Under the pieces are notes generated by a model that had not been told where the DNA came from, ran no database searches, and was given only the letters and a program-made list of their open reading frames with translations. DNA of 64,000 bases from UBA7330 sp965243485 (GTDB lineage Bacteria > Bacteroidota > Bacteroidia > Cytophagales > Cyclobacteriaceae): NCBI GenBank assembly GCA_965243485.1, contig CBDEVP010000001.1:1488001-1552000 (forward strand), given 5' to 3'. Every line of letters starts with the position of its first letter. Positions within the stretch are counted from its first letter, which is position 1. Made by a program: the position numbers and the translations under genes. Positions 43,933-52,906 of this stretch are shown one piece after another.

Positions 43933-44838
43933 CTAGGAATTTGTTATGAGACTTTTATTCCAAAAATAACTGATAGAGAGTCCTGAGAGGATATGCCAGA
44001 TACCCCACCAGGCGGCCACCAGTGCCATTCCTCCAAGGCCTTCGAAAAAGGAAAAAATAAGTACCAGACCTAATCCGGAGTTTTGAATCCCAGTCTCTAT
44101 GGCCAGCGTTCTCCGGTCCTGCTTGGGCAGTTTAAAAAGATTACCCATCTGATAGCCGGCAAGCAACGCTACGCCATTGTGAAGAAATACTATGAAAAGT
44201 ACCAGGTAGATCTTTGAAACAAAAAGGTCAAAATTGGCAGTGAATGCCAGGATCACAATGGCAGCAAATATCAACAGTGAGGTATAATGCATAAAGGGAT
44301 GGATCTTGATGGCAATCTTTGAAAACTTGTATCTAAAGAGCATGCCCAAAATAATAGGTATTCCAAGTATGGTAATGATCGTTTTGAAAGCACCCCAAAA
44401 ATCTAAATTGATTTGCCTGAGCATATCATCCGTGGGCCCGTATAAACCTGCCCAAAATGCAAAATTTACAGGTGTAAGAACTATGGCAACAATAGATGCA
44501 ATGGCTGTCAGCGTAACCGAAAGGGCAATATTACCTCTTGAGACAAGCGACATAAAATTGGAGATATTGCCACCGGGGCACGCAGCTACCATGATCATAC
44601 CCAGGGCCATGCTGGGGTAGGGTTGAATGATGATGACAATCAGAAAAGTAAGAAATGGTAAAAGAAGAAATTGGCTAAGGAATCCGGCAAGAACACTCCT
44701 TGGGCGTGAAATGATCAATTTGAAATCATTTGGAGTAAGATTCAGTGCAACTCCAAACATGATAAAGGCCAGACTTAAGTTGAGAAAGAATATATTTTGC
44801 TCACTAAAATTTATGGTGATTTCATCAATGTTGTTCAT
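43933..44838 (-). CDS. Bile acid:sodium symporter (BASS) family transporter
   Basis: A 301-residue inner-membrane protein with about ten helices. Seen: NIFFLNLSLAFIMFGVALNLTPNDF in the first helix, VAACPGGNISNFMSLVSRGN with the Gly-Gly-Asn that forms the sodium site in this family, and ETGIQNSGLGLVLIFSFFEG in the second half. Known members carry bile acids, pantoate or pyruvate with sodium; the substrate here is unknown. It is the first gene of a two-gene minus-strand unit with the acyltransferase, and it is divergent from the branching enzyme gene, 264 bases away. Confidence 0.88.
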   Translation of the reverse strand: MNNIDEITINFSEQNIFFLNLSLAFIMFGVALNLTPNDFKLIISRPRSVLAGFLSQFLLLPFLTFLIVIIIQPYPSMALGMIMVAACPGGNISNFMSLVSRGNIALSVTLTAIASIVAIVLTPVNFAFWAGLYGPTDDMLRQINLDFWGAFKTIITILGIPIILGMLFRYKFSKIAIKIHPFMHYTSLLIFAAIVILAFTANFDLFVSKIYLVLFIVFLHNGVALLAGYQMGNLFKLPKQDRRTLAIETGIQNSGLGLVLIFSFFEGLGGMALVAAWWGIWHILSGLSISYFWNKSLITNS

Positions 44839-45102
44839 AAGCCGGCGATATCATTTATAAGGAGGAGCTCAAATTAAGAAAAAATGATTGATTTCTTTTA
44901 ATCATCTGATTCTCTCAGAAATACAGTCACAATAGAGATCATCCTTAGGATTCAGGACATATTCTTAAATAGATTGTATATATTATCTTAATTATAAAAT
45001 AAAATGGTAATAAAATAGCTTATTTATTGTAAATATGTTAAAATTGTGCAAATATCTGAACTATAACTACCTTACTCACTCAAATTAATATTTGCGTAAG
45101 CA

Positions 45103-47121
45103 ATGCCTAAAGCAGAAGTACCTATCCTGGTAAAGAACGACCCATGGCTATCTCCCTACTCTGAAGATATCAAAGCTCGAATTGAGAGATTCAGGGACCG
45201 CAAGAAGTCTATTGAAAAAAAATATGGATCCCTTTCAGCATATGCCACAGCTTATGAAAGGATGGGGCTCAACTATGATCCTGACAAGAAAGGGTGGTGG
45301 TACCGTGAATGGGCTCCGGGCGCACAGCAGCTTGCTCTGGTTGGAGATTTCAATGATTGGGATAAAAGTGCCCATCAGCTTAAGAGGAATGATGATGGGA
45401 TTTGGGAGATTTTCCTTGATCAGAAAAGGACGAACCTCAAGCACATGGATGCCGTGAAGGTGCATGTCACGGATGCGAATGGCATAGAGAGGGACAGGAT
45501 CCCGGCATATATTCGATATGCCACCCAGGATCCTCAAACTCATGATTTTGTGGGAAGAGCCTGGAACCTTCCCCGGCCCTATAAGTGGTCTGACAAAAAA
45601 TTTGATCTGAGCGGTATCAATGCCAACCCCTACATCTATGAATGTCACATTGGGATGGCCCAGGAGAAAGAGGGAGTGGGTTCATATACAGAGTTTACCG
45701 AGAAGGTATTGCCCAAGATCAAGGAGCAGGGATATAACGTGATACAGTTCATGGCCATTCAGGAGCACCCCTACTATGGCTCATTTGGCTACCACGTCAG
45801 CAATTTTTTTGCAGTATCCAGCAGATTCGGGACACCTGATGAATTTAAAGCCCTGGTAGATAAGGCACATCAAATGGGCATAGCAGTGATCATTGACATT
45901 GTCCATTCCCATGCGGTAAAAAACATATCCGAAGGGCTCAACAACTTTGACGGTACCGAAGATCAGTATTTTCATCCGGGAGGTAAAGGCAACCATGATC
46001 AATGGGATTCCAAACTTTTCAACTATGGTAAAGAGGAAGTCCAGCGATTTCTGTTGTCTAATGTCAAATACTGGATTGAAGAATTTCATGTAGACGGCTA
46101 TCGCTACGATGGGATTACCTCCATGCTTTATTTTCATCATGGCAACATGGTGAGCTTCGATCACTATGACAAATATTTCAATGATGTGGACTGGGATGTC
46201 CTGATGTATCTGCAGCTGGCCAATACGCTGATAAAGGAATTAAAGCCAGGCTCTATTGTGATTGCTGAGGATATGAGCGGCATGCCCGGTCTGTGCCGGC
46301 CCGTAAAGGAGGGTGGTTTAGGATTTGATTTCAGGCTGGCCATGGGTATCCCGGATTACTGGATCAAGATACTGAAACATAAGGCAGATGAAGATTGGAA
46401 TATTTATGAAATGTGGGAGACGCTTACCAACCGAAGATATGGGGAGCGGACCATTGCCTACGCCGAATCCCATGATCAGGCCCTGGTAGGAGATAAATCT
46501 TTAGCCTTCTGGCTGATGGATAAGGAAATGTATACCCACATGCATGTGGATACTGATAGTCACATCATCGATCGCGGGATAGCCCTGCACAAGATGATCA
46601 GACTGTTTACCCTGGCTTTGGGTGGAGAAGGTTGGCTGAATTTCATTGGGAATGAATTCGGACATCCGGAATGGGTGGATTTTCCGAGGGAAGGTAATAA
46701 CTGGAGCTATCACTATGCCCGTCGATTGTGGAGTGTGCAGGAAAATCCGGAGCTTAAGTACAAGTATCTGTATCAGTTTGGTAAGGATATGGTATCCTTT
46801 GCAAAATCGCATCAGCTGGTGGCATCTTTGCCGGCACAGCAGCTTAACATGGATGAGGCCAACAAAACAATCATTTTCGAACGAAACAACCTGATCTTTG
46901 CATTCAACTGGCATCCGACAAATTCAATTCCGGATTATCGGTTCAGGGTGCCCTCAAGTGGTAAATACCAGATCGTGCTGAATTCAGATAAGACAGAATA
47001 TGGTGGTTTTGGGAGGATTGACGATGAAATGACCTATCCTTCCGTAGCTTTGTTTGGAGAAAATTACCTGAGTGTCTACCTGCCCAGCAGGGTGGCTCTT
47101 GTTCTGAAAAAAGTCAAATGA
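45103..47121 (+). CDS. glgB: 1,4-alpha-glucan branching enzyme (GH13)
   Basis: Cytoplasmic enzyme that makes alpha-1,6 branches in glycogen, 672 residues. Seen: a CBM48 domain (WYREWAPGAQQLALVGDFNDWDK, about residues 64-87), the GH13 barrel with DIVHSHAVKN, the nucleophile Asp in VDGYRYDGITSM, the acid/base Glu in VIAEDMSGMPGLC and the third acidic residue in YAESHDQALVGDK. The length and the FHVDGYRYDG pattern match the eukaryote-like GH13_8 branch rather than the 730-residue enzyme of E. coli. The stop codon overlaps an intergenic repeat at 47118-47196. Confidence 0.95.
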   Translation: MPKAEVPILVKNDPWLSPYSEDIKARIERFRDRKKSIEKKYGSLSAYATAYERMGLNYDPDKKGWWYREWAPGAQQLALVGDFNDWDKSAHQLKRNDDGIWEIFLDQKRTNLKHMDAVKVHVTDANGIERDRIPAYIRYATQDPQTHDFVGRAWNLPRPYKWSDKKFDLSGINANPYIYECHIGMAQEKEGVGSYTEFTEKVLPKIKEQGYNVIQFMAIQEHPYYGSFGYHVSNFFAVSSRFGTPDEFKALVDKAHQMGIAVIIDIVHSHAVKNISEGLNNFDGTEDQYFHPGGKGNHDQWDSKLFNYGKEEVQRFLLSNVKYWIEEFHVDGYRYDGITSMLYFHHGNMVSFDHYDKYFNDVDWDVLMYLQLANTLIKELKPGSIVIAEDMSGMPGLCRPVKEGGLGFDFRLAMGIPDYWIKILKHKADEDWNIYEMWETLTNRRYGERTIAYAESHDQALVGDKSLAFWLMDKEMYTHMHVDTDSHIIDRGIALHKMIRLFTLALGGEGWLNFIGNEFGHPEWVDFPREGNNWSYHYARRLWSVQENPELKYKYLYQFGKDMVSFAKSHQLVASLPAQQLNMDEANKTIIFERNNLIFAFNWHPTNSIPDYRFRVPSSGKYQIVLNSDKTEYGGFGRIDDEMTYPSVALFGENYLSVYLPSRVALVLKKVK

Positions 47122-47196
47122 AATGAGCCCCGAAAGCTTTCGGGGCGTATTCCATGCCTGCATGCTGGAGTACATTCCGGCACGCAAGCCTGTGAC
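47118..47196. repeat. Intergenic repeat family A, copy 2 (REP-like)
   Basis: Matches 39369-39458 in inverted orientation. It begins within the branching enzyme stop codon region and carries the perfect 20-base palindrome GCCCCGAAAGCTTTCGGGGC (47127-47146) and the stem CATGC...GCACG with inner GGA/TCC (47161-47184). In copy 1 the palindrome is replaced by a different but also palindromic block. The structure is suited to act as a terminator or mRNA 3' end. Confidence 0.7.
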
Positions 47197-47219
47197 CGTT
47201 AAAAGATAGTAATACACAC

Positions 47220-48053
47220 ATGAAAAGATTATTCTCATTCACTTTTATCATTGTTTTAGCGATCAATTTGCAGTCTCAGTCCTTTACCTTCATGACCTAC
47301 AATATCAGGTATGCCAATCCTGGCGATGGGATCAATGCATGGGATAACAGGAAGGAAGAACTGGCCAATCAGATAGCTTTCTACGAACCGGATATACTGG
47401 GTATCCAGGAAGGACTTCCTGACCAGGTTGATTTTCTCGACCAGGCACTGGACGGATACAGTTATTATGGTGTTGGCAGGGATGATGGGAAAAGTAAGGG
47501 TGAGTTTAGTGCCGTTTACTATAAGGAAGACAAGTTTAATGTCCGGCAAAAGGAAACTTTCTGGCTTTCACCCACGCCTGACAAACCTTCCAAAGGCTGG
47601 GATGCAGCCTTACCCAGGATCTGTACCGCCATTTTATTAGAGGTGAGGGACCAGCCTGGTCAGCTTTTCTGGGTATTTAATACCCATTTTGACCACAGGG
47701 GAGATGAAGCCAGATTGCAATCGGTGGATGTGATACTTAATAAGGCAAAATCGCTCAATAAGGAAGGCTATCCAATAATCCTGATGGGTGACCTGAACCT
47801 GACACCCGACACGCCACCGATCCAAAAGCTGTTCGGCGCACTTAATGATACCAGAGCGGTGAGCGAGCTGGTCTTTGGTCCGGTGGGTACCTGGAGCACT
47901 TTTGATGTTCAAAAAGAACTGGATCGAAGGATCGACTACATTGTCGTGTCGGAAAGTGTGAAAGTTTCCAAATATGCGGTGCTTACGGATAACCGAGACC
48001 TGAGGAATTATTCAGACCACCTCCCTGTTTTCGTTGAAGCCAGATTTGAATAG
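47220..48053 (+). CDS. Secreted endonuclease/exonuclease/phosphatase-family protein
   Basis: A 277-residue exported hydrolase with the DNase I-like four-layer fold. Seen: a signal peptide (about residues 1-19), MTYNIRYANPGDGINAWDNR with a metal-binding Asn, DILGIQEG with the catalytic Glu, the His in NTHFDHRGDEAR, LMGDLNLTPD with Asp and Asn, RRIDYIVVS and the final catalytic pair YSDHLPVFVE. All catalytic residues are present. Substrates in the family include nucleic acids, phospholipids and sugar phosphates; I cannot choose. It follows copy 2 of repeat A and is transcribed in the same direction as the branching enzyme. Confidence 0.9.
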   Translation: MKRLFSFTFIIVLAINLQSQSFTFMTYNIRYANPGDGINAWDNRKEELANQIAFYEPDILGIQEGLPDQVDFLDQALDGYSYYGVGRDDGKSKGEFSAVYYKEDKFNVRQKETFWLSPTPDKPSKGWDAALPRICTAILLEVRDQPGQLFWVFNTHFDHRGDEARLQSVDVILNKAKSLNKEGYPIILMGDLNLTPDTPPIQKLFGALNDTRAVSELVFGPVGTWSTFDVQKELDRRIDYIVVSESVKVSKYAVLTDNRDLRNYSDHLPVFVEARFE

Positions 48054-48081
48054 TAAATATTCAGCTTACCTGCTAGTTTTG
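48045..48081 (+). promoter_or_regulatory. Possible promoter directly before the D-lactate-type dehydrogenase gene
   Basis: TTTG at 48045-48048 and TAGTTTTG (a full match to TAnnTTTG) at 48074-48081, with a 25-base spacer, slightly longer than usual. It predicts a start near 48084, only a few bases before the ATG at 48087. Confidence 0.35.
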
Positions 48082-48086
48082 TGATC

Positions 48087-50996
48087 ATGGATTTTGAAGG
48101 ATTAAAAAGGGATCTTGAGGGGGAGTTGTATACCGACAGGACTACCCGAAAAGTTTATGCCACCGATGCCTCGGCTTATCGTGAGATTCCGATTGCTGTG
48201 GCCATCCCCAAAAATGATTCGGACATCATCAAACTGGTCAATTTTGCTCGCAAAAACAAAACCTCGCTGATCCCAAGAACTGCGGGAACCTCACTTGCAG
48301 GTCAGGTAGTCGGAGGAGGGATTGTGGTGGATGTGTCCAAAAACTTCAACAAGATCCTCGAAGTGAATGAGAAAGAGGGCTGGGCGCTGGTCCAGCCGGG
48401 CATCGTGCGTGATGACCTGAATCATCAGCTGAGTACCTATGGATACTTTTTCGCTCCGGAAACCTCCACTGCCAACCGGGCCATGGTGGGAGGAATGATC
48501 GGGAACAACAGCTGCGGCTCCAATTCCGTGGTTTATGGAAGTACCCGGGAGCACCTGCTGGAGATAAATGCTGTGCTGTCTGATGGATCTTCGGTAGTTT
48601 TTAGTGAACTCAACCAATCAGATTATAATAAGAAATTAAAGGAAAGTACTCTTGAGGGTTCATTGTACTCGCAGCTTGACCAGATGCTTTCGGATCAGGA
48701 AAATATCAAGGAAATTGAGGCTCAGTATCCCAAATCTTCCATCAACAGAAGGAATACAGGTTATGCCATCGACCTGCTCGCCCGGATGCAGCCTTTTAAG
48801 AAAAATGGGCCAAAATTCAATTTTTGCAGCCTGATTGCCGGTTCGGAGGGAACGCTTGCTTTTGTTACCTCTGCAAAGATCAGACTAACCCCCATCCCTT
48901 CGCCCCACAAGGTACTCGTCTGTATCCATTGTCATTCCATTGACGAATCCCTGAAAGCCAACCTGGTGGCCCTGCAGCACAATCCATCTGCGGTGGAATT
49001 GATGGATCATTACATTTTTGAGGCGACCAAGAGAAACCGGGGACAGGTGGAAAACCGGTTTTTCATTGAAGGTGATCCGCAGGCGATTTTAGTGGCTGAG
49101 ATCACCAGGGATTCGCAGGAGGAGGCGGATAAGGAGGCAAAAAGCCTCATTGACCAGTTGAAAAAGGAAGGCCTGGGCTATTCTTATCCCACGGTGACCG
49201 GAGATGATATCAAAAAGGTCTGGAACCTGAGGAAGGCTGGTCTGGGGCTGCTCTCCAATGTACCCGGTGATGCCAAGCCGGTCCCGGTGATAGAGGATAC
49301 TGCCGTTCATGTAAATGATCTGCCTGCTTTCATAGCGGAGTTCAACCAGATACTGAAAAAATATGAATTGTTCAGCGTACATTATGCCCATGCAGGTTCC
49401 GGAGAATTGCACCTGAGACCGATCATTAATCTCAAAACTTCGGATGGCATCGGGCTGTTTCGAACGATCGCAGAAGAAATTGCCACCCTGGTAAAAAAAT
49501 ACAAAGGTTCCCTGTCCGGCGAGCATGGAGATGGCCGCTTACGGGGCGAGTTTATTCCGCAGATGGTGGGAGCACACAATTACGAATTGCTCAAGGCGCT
49601 GAAGAAAGCCTGGGACCCGCAGAATATTTTCAACCCTGGAAAGATCGTGGATACCCAGCCGATGGATACTTTTCTGAGATTTGAGAAAGACCAGGAGATC
49701 AAAGAGATCGATACGCTGCTGGATTTTTCCGATACCCTCGGATTTCAAAGAGCTGCCGAGCAGTGCAATGGTTCCGGAGATTGCAGAAAAACTGAGTTGT
49801 CCGGCGGAACGATGTGTCCGAGCTACATGGCTACACGCAATGAGCGGGACACCACCCGCGCCCGCGCCAATATCCTTCGTGAGATGATCACCAGGTCTGA
49901 CAATGGGAATCTGCTGGTCCATGACGAGATCAAAGAAGTGATGGACCTCTGTCTCAGCTGTAAAGGCTGCAAGTCTGAGTGCCCTTCCAACGTGGATCTG
50001 GGCAAAATGAAGGCGGAATGGCAGTATCAATATTATTCCGCTAAAGGGATACCACTGAGAAACCGGCTCATTGGAAATTTTTCTTCAGGCATGAAGCTTG
50101 CCTCCGCGATACCCTGGGGTTACCGGATGGCTTTTAATACACCTGTTCTGGGAGGGCTGTCCAAAAGGATCATGGGGTTTGCGCCGGACCGGAGTATGCC
50201 GGAGATCTCAAAAGTGACATGGAAAAAGTGGATGAAAAGCTTCAGACCCACCGTGGAAAAGCCGATAAAGACGGTTTATCTGTTTGCTGATGAGCTGCTA
50301 AATTACAATGAAGCTGAAATAGGGATTACTACAGTAAAGCTGCTGGACCGGCTGGGTTATGAAGTGAAGTTTACGGACCATGTGGACTCAGGCCGTAGCC
50401 TGATATCCAAAGGGATGCTTAAACAGGCAAAGGCTTTGTGTGAGCAGAATGTCACCCTGTTCAAAGATCTGATCACCAAAGAGACACCTTTGATCGGAGT
50501 AGAGCCTTCAGCCATACTCACCTTCAGGGATGAATACCCGGATATGCTGAGGGGAGAGCAAAAGGAATCAGCGCTTCAGATCGCAAATAACACCTTTATG
50601 ATCGAGGAGTTTCTGGCCACTGAATTGGAGGCCGGGAATATTAAACAGGATACATTCAGGCATTCTAAGGGACTGATCAAATTGCATGGACATTGCCATC
50701 AGAAAGCATTGTCATCACTGGTTCCGACAAAGAAGATCCTGGCAAAACTGACCGGACTGGAGGTGCACCAGATCCCTTCGGGATGCTGTGGCATGGCCGG
50801 CTCATTTGGTTTTGAAAAGGAACATTTCAAAGTCTCGATGCAGATTGGTGAGCTGGTTTTATTCCCGACCATCAGGAAGCAGGCGGAGGATGTGATCATC
50901 GCTGCACCGGGAACCAGCTGCAGGCATCAGATCCTTGATGGCACCGGCAGGAGAGCCAAACATCCGGTAGAGATCCTCTGGGAGGCACTGGCTTAA
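48087..50996 (+). CDS. FAD- and Fe-S-containing D-lactate/glycolate dehydrogenase-like protein
   Basis: A 969-residue oxidase-type enzyme that passes electrons from a 2-hydroxyacid to quinone. Seen in order: an FAD-binding domain with PRTAGTSLAGQVVGGGIVVDVS and GGMIGNNSCGSNSVVYGSTREH (residues about 60-155), the FAD-oxidase C domain with HYAHAGSGELHLRPIINL and GEHGDGRLRGEF, two Cys-rich blocks in CNGSGDCRKTELSGGTMCP and CLSCKGCKSECP, and a C-terminal CCG pair region with GHCHQKALSS and PSGCCGMAGSFG. I use ATG 48087 in place of GTG 48081. The Fe-S part is fused; in some bacteria it is separate. It overlaps the following gene by four bases. Confidence 0.92.
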   Translation: MDFEGLKRDLEGELYTDRTTRKVYATDASAYREIPIAVAIPKNDSDIIKLVNFARKNKTSLIPRTAGTSLAGQVVGGGIVVDVSKNFNKILEVNEKEGWALVQPGIVRDDLNHQLSTYGYFFAPETSTANRAMVGGMIGNNSCGSNSVVYGSTREHLLEINAVLSDGSSVVFSELNQSDYNKKLKESTLEGSLYSQLDQMLSDQENIKEIEAQYPKSSINRRNTGYAIDLLARMQPFKKNGPKFNFCSLIAGSEGTLAFVTSAKIRLTPIPSPHKVLVCIHCHSIDESLKANLVALQHNPSAVELMDHYIFEATKRNRGQVENRFFIEGDPQAILVAEITRDSQEEADKEAKSLIDQLKKEGLGYSYPTVTGDDIKKVWNLRKAGLGLLSNVPGDAKPVPVIEDTAVHVNDLPAFIAEFNQILKKYELFSVHYAHAGSGELHLRPIINLKTSDGIGLFRTIAEEIATLVKKYKGSLSGEHGDGRLRGEFIPQMVGAHNYELLKALKKAWDPQNIFNPGKIVDTQPMDTFLRFEKDQEIKEIDTLLDFSDTLGFQRAAEQCNGSGDCRKTELSGGTMCPSYMATRNERDTTRARANILREMITRSDNGNLLVHDEIKEVMDLCLSCKGCKSECPSNVDLGKMKAEWQYQYYSAKGIPLRNRLIGNFSSGMKLASAIPWGYRMAFNTPVLGGLSKRIMGFAPDRSMPEISKVTWKKWMKSFRPTVEKPIKTVYLFADELLNYNEAEIGITTVKLLDRLGYEVKFTDHVDSGRSLISKGMLKQAKALCEQNVTLFKDLITKETPLIGVEPSAILTFRDEYPDMLRGEQKESALQIANNTFMIEEFLATELEAGNIKQDTFRHSKGLIKLHGHCHQKALSSLVPTKKILAKLTGLEVHQIPSGCCGMAGSFGFEKEHFKVSMQIGELVLFPTIRKQAEDVIIAAPGTSCRHQILDGTGRRAKHPVEILWEALA

Positions 50997-51292
50997 TTCA
51001 CTGAAGCCATGATCTTGGAGTTCTCATAATTCAGGATGTCCAGCAAAGCATCTACCAGTTGAACCTTCGGATTAAATGGCATCAGGCTTTCATATTTGCC
51101 TTCAATAACTGATCCTGTATCCATGCTGAAGGTCACCGAACCGGCTTTATGGTTATCCCTGCTATTGAACAGGCTAATCTGCATGATGGAATGATCTTCT
51201 TCGTCGTTGTATTTGCAGTTCAGCTTCCAGTTTAAATAGCTATTCTTTTCACAGATTTTATTGAGTAAGTTGACCAATGTGATTTCATCCAT
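50993..51292 (-). CDS. Hypothetical protein, 99 residues
   Basis: A short protein I do not recognise. It is hydrophilic, with a CxxxNS pattern near the start (ICEKNSYLNWKLNCKY) and two Cys that could pair, and a GSVTFSMDTGSVIEGKYESL middle. No signal is visible, so it is probably cytoplasmic. The tail overlaps the dehydrogenase gene by four bases. It is divergent from amn, 46 bases away. Confidence 0.5.
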   Translation of the reverse strand: MDEITLVNLLNKICEKNSYLNWKLNCKYNDEEDHSIMQISLFNSRDNHKAGSVTFSMDTGSVIEGKYESLMPFNPKVQLVDALLDILNYENSKIMASVN

Positions 51293-51338
51293 GGGTTTAA
51301 TATAAAGATTTCAGGCATTAATCACCAAATTTGTAAGA

Positions 51339-52109
51339 ATGAAGACCAAAAAAGAGATCGTTGACAATTGGTTACCCAGATATACAGGTCAGAAACTTGC
51401 GGATTTTGGTCAGTATATTTTACTTACCAACTTCAGTAATTATGTAAATCTGTTTGCCGACTGGCATAAAGTCACCGTTCAGGGGCAGCAAAATCCGATG
51501 CAATGTGCGAATGCCGAAGGGATCACAATCATCAATTTCGGAATGGGTTCGGCCAATGCGGCAACGGTGATTGATCTACTCACGGCAATCTCTCCCAAGG
51601 CCATCCTGTTTTTAGGAAAATGCGGAGGCATCAAAACAAAAAATGAAGTAGGGGACCTGGTCTTACCGATCGCAGCCATTCGCGGAGAGGGTACCAGTAA
51701 TGACTATATGCCGCCTGAGGTGCCGGCCTTACCGGCTTTTGCCCTGCAAAAAGCAGTGTCCACCACCATCCGCGATTATGGCCAGGATTATTGGACCGGA
51801 ACCGTCTACACCACCAATCGAAGGGTATGGGAGCATGACGATAAGTTTAAGAAATACCTGCGTAAGCTCAGAGTGATGGCTATTGATATGGAGACTGCCA
51901 CCATCTTTTCCGCTGCGTTCAAAAATGAAATGCCGGCAGGTGCGCTGTTACTGGTTTCAGATGTTCCCATGGTGCCGGAGGGAGTGAAAACCGATGAAAG
52001 TGACAAAAAAGTAAATGAGCAATTTGTGGAAAGGCACATCAGGATCGGTATTGATTCACTCAAACAGCTGATCAACCATTCGCTGACGGTCAAGCATCTG
52101 AAATTTTAA
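51339..52109 (+). CDS. amn: AMP nucleosidase
   Basis: A 256-residue enzyme that splits AMP into adenine and ribose 5-phosphate in the cytoplasm. Seen: NWLPRYTGQKLADFGQYILLTNFSNYV near the start, the Gly-rich phosphorylase-fold segments NFGMGSANAATVIDLLTAI and AILFLGKCGGIK, and the catalytic region AIDMETATIFSAAFKNEMPAGALLLVSD. This is the compact Bacteroidota form; the E. coli protein is about 480 residues. It is followed by a stem-loop at 52143-52168. Confidence 0.93.
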   Translation: MKTKKEIVDNWLPRYTGQKLADFGQYILLTNFSNYVNLFADWHKVTVQGQQNPMQCANAEGITIINFGMGSANAATVIDLLTAISPKAILFLGKCGGIKTKNEVGDLVLPIAAIRGEGTSNDYMPPEVPALPAFALQKAVSTTIRDYGQDYWTGTVYTTNRRVWEHDDKFKKYLRKLRVMAIDMETATIFSAAFKNEMPAGALLLVSDVPMVPEGVKTDESDKKVNEQFVERHIRIGIDSLKQLINHSLTVKHLKF

Positions 52110-52142
52110 TCTGTTGAGCCCAATATGCTCTCTTTAGTCTCA

Positions 52143-52168
52143 GCAGAGTCGCTCTGAGAGGACTCTGC
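52143..52168. terminator. Stem-loop after amn, possible terminator
   Basis: Perfect eight-base stem GCAGAGTC (52143-52150) and GACTCTGC (52161-52168) with a ten-base loop GCTCTGAGAG that contains a smaller dyad. There is no T tract, so it may be an mRNA end stabiliser. It lies 34 bases after the amn stop. Confidence 0.4.
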
Positions 52169-52195
52169 GTGAAAAAGGATTAATGTAAAATAATA

Positions 52196-52783
52196 TTAAA
52201 GCTCCTCAGCCTCTACGGTTTGCACTTCAGGGACCATTCGCTTTAGCAGGTTTTCAATTCCTGCCTTCAATGTGACCATGCTTGAAGGACATCCGCTACA
52301 GGCACCCTGGAGCAGAACTTTCACGGTACCTTCGTTAAATGAATCGAAGGTGATCGCACCGCCGTCCATTTCTACTGCGGGTCGGATGTATTCATCAAGG
52401 ATGCTCTTTATTTTTTGTTCGGTATCTGAATCTGAAGCGTTAAGTTCATGGTCTTCCTTTACATTCTCTTCGGTGAGGATCTGTTTCTTTTCTTCCAGAA
52501 AGCTTTTGATGTAATTCTGGATCTCGCTTTTCACCTGGTGCCAGCTTACGTCCTCAGTTTTTGTGACTGTGATGAAATTGCTCATGTAGAAGACCCTTTT
52601 CACATACGGGAACTGGAACAGTTCAAGTGCCAGAGGAGCCTCTTTTGCACTTTCTTTATCCGGGAAGTCGCGGCTTACTCCTTCAGGCAGCAACATGAAG
52701 TTGACCACAAACTTAAGGGAGTTAGGGTTTGGGTTAGACTCGGTGTATATGTTGATGTTTGGTACCTGTGCTTCTACTGACAT
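52196..52783 (-). CDS. NifU-family iron-sulfur scaffold protein (Nfu)
   Basis: A 195-residue cytoplasmic protein that carries and transfers Fe-S clusters. Seen: an Nfu N-terminal domain (about residues 12-100, with YTESNPNPNSLKFVVNF), and a C-terminal NifU domain (about 120-190) with VEMDGGAITF and the cluster-binding CxxC in QGACSGCPSSMVTLK. Both cysteines are present. The gene is alone on its strand, divergent from the repeat at 52857. Confidence 0.93.
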   Translation of the reverse strand: MSVEAQVPNINIYTESNPNPNSLKFVVNFMLLPEGVSRDFPDKESAKEAPLALELFQFPYVKRVFYMSNFITVTKTEDVSWHQVKSEIQNYIKSFLEEKKQILTEENVKEDHELNASDSDTEQKIKSILDEYIRPAVEMDGGAITFDSFNEGTVKVLLQGACSGCPSSMVTLKAGIENLLKRMVPEVQTVEAEEL

Positions 52784-52856
52784 GATTCAGATCTTTTTTG
52801 TCTCAGTAATAAGTGCAAAGATGGGGGAATAGTTCAAGAATGTGAAAGAATATGTG

Positions 52857-52895
52857 ACCTCTCTGGCACGTGAAGCAATCTCGCGCCAGGGAGAA
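52857..52895. repeat. Stem-loop repeat family B, copy 1
   Basis: A block with the stem CTCTCTGGC / GCCAGGGAG (one G-T pair), inner dyad CGTGA/TCGCG. It matches two more copies at 54487-54525 and 56519-56560. It lies just before the stop of the radical SAM gene. Confidence 0.65.
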
Positions 52896-52906
52896 AGAAG
52901 AACTAC

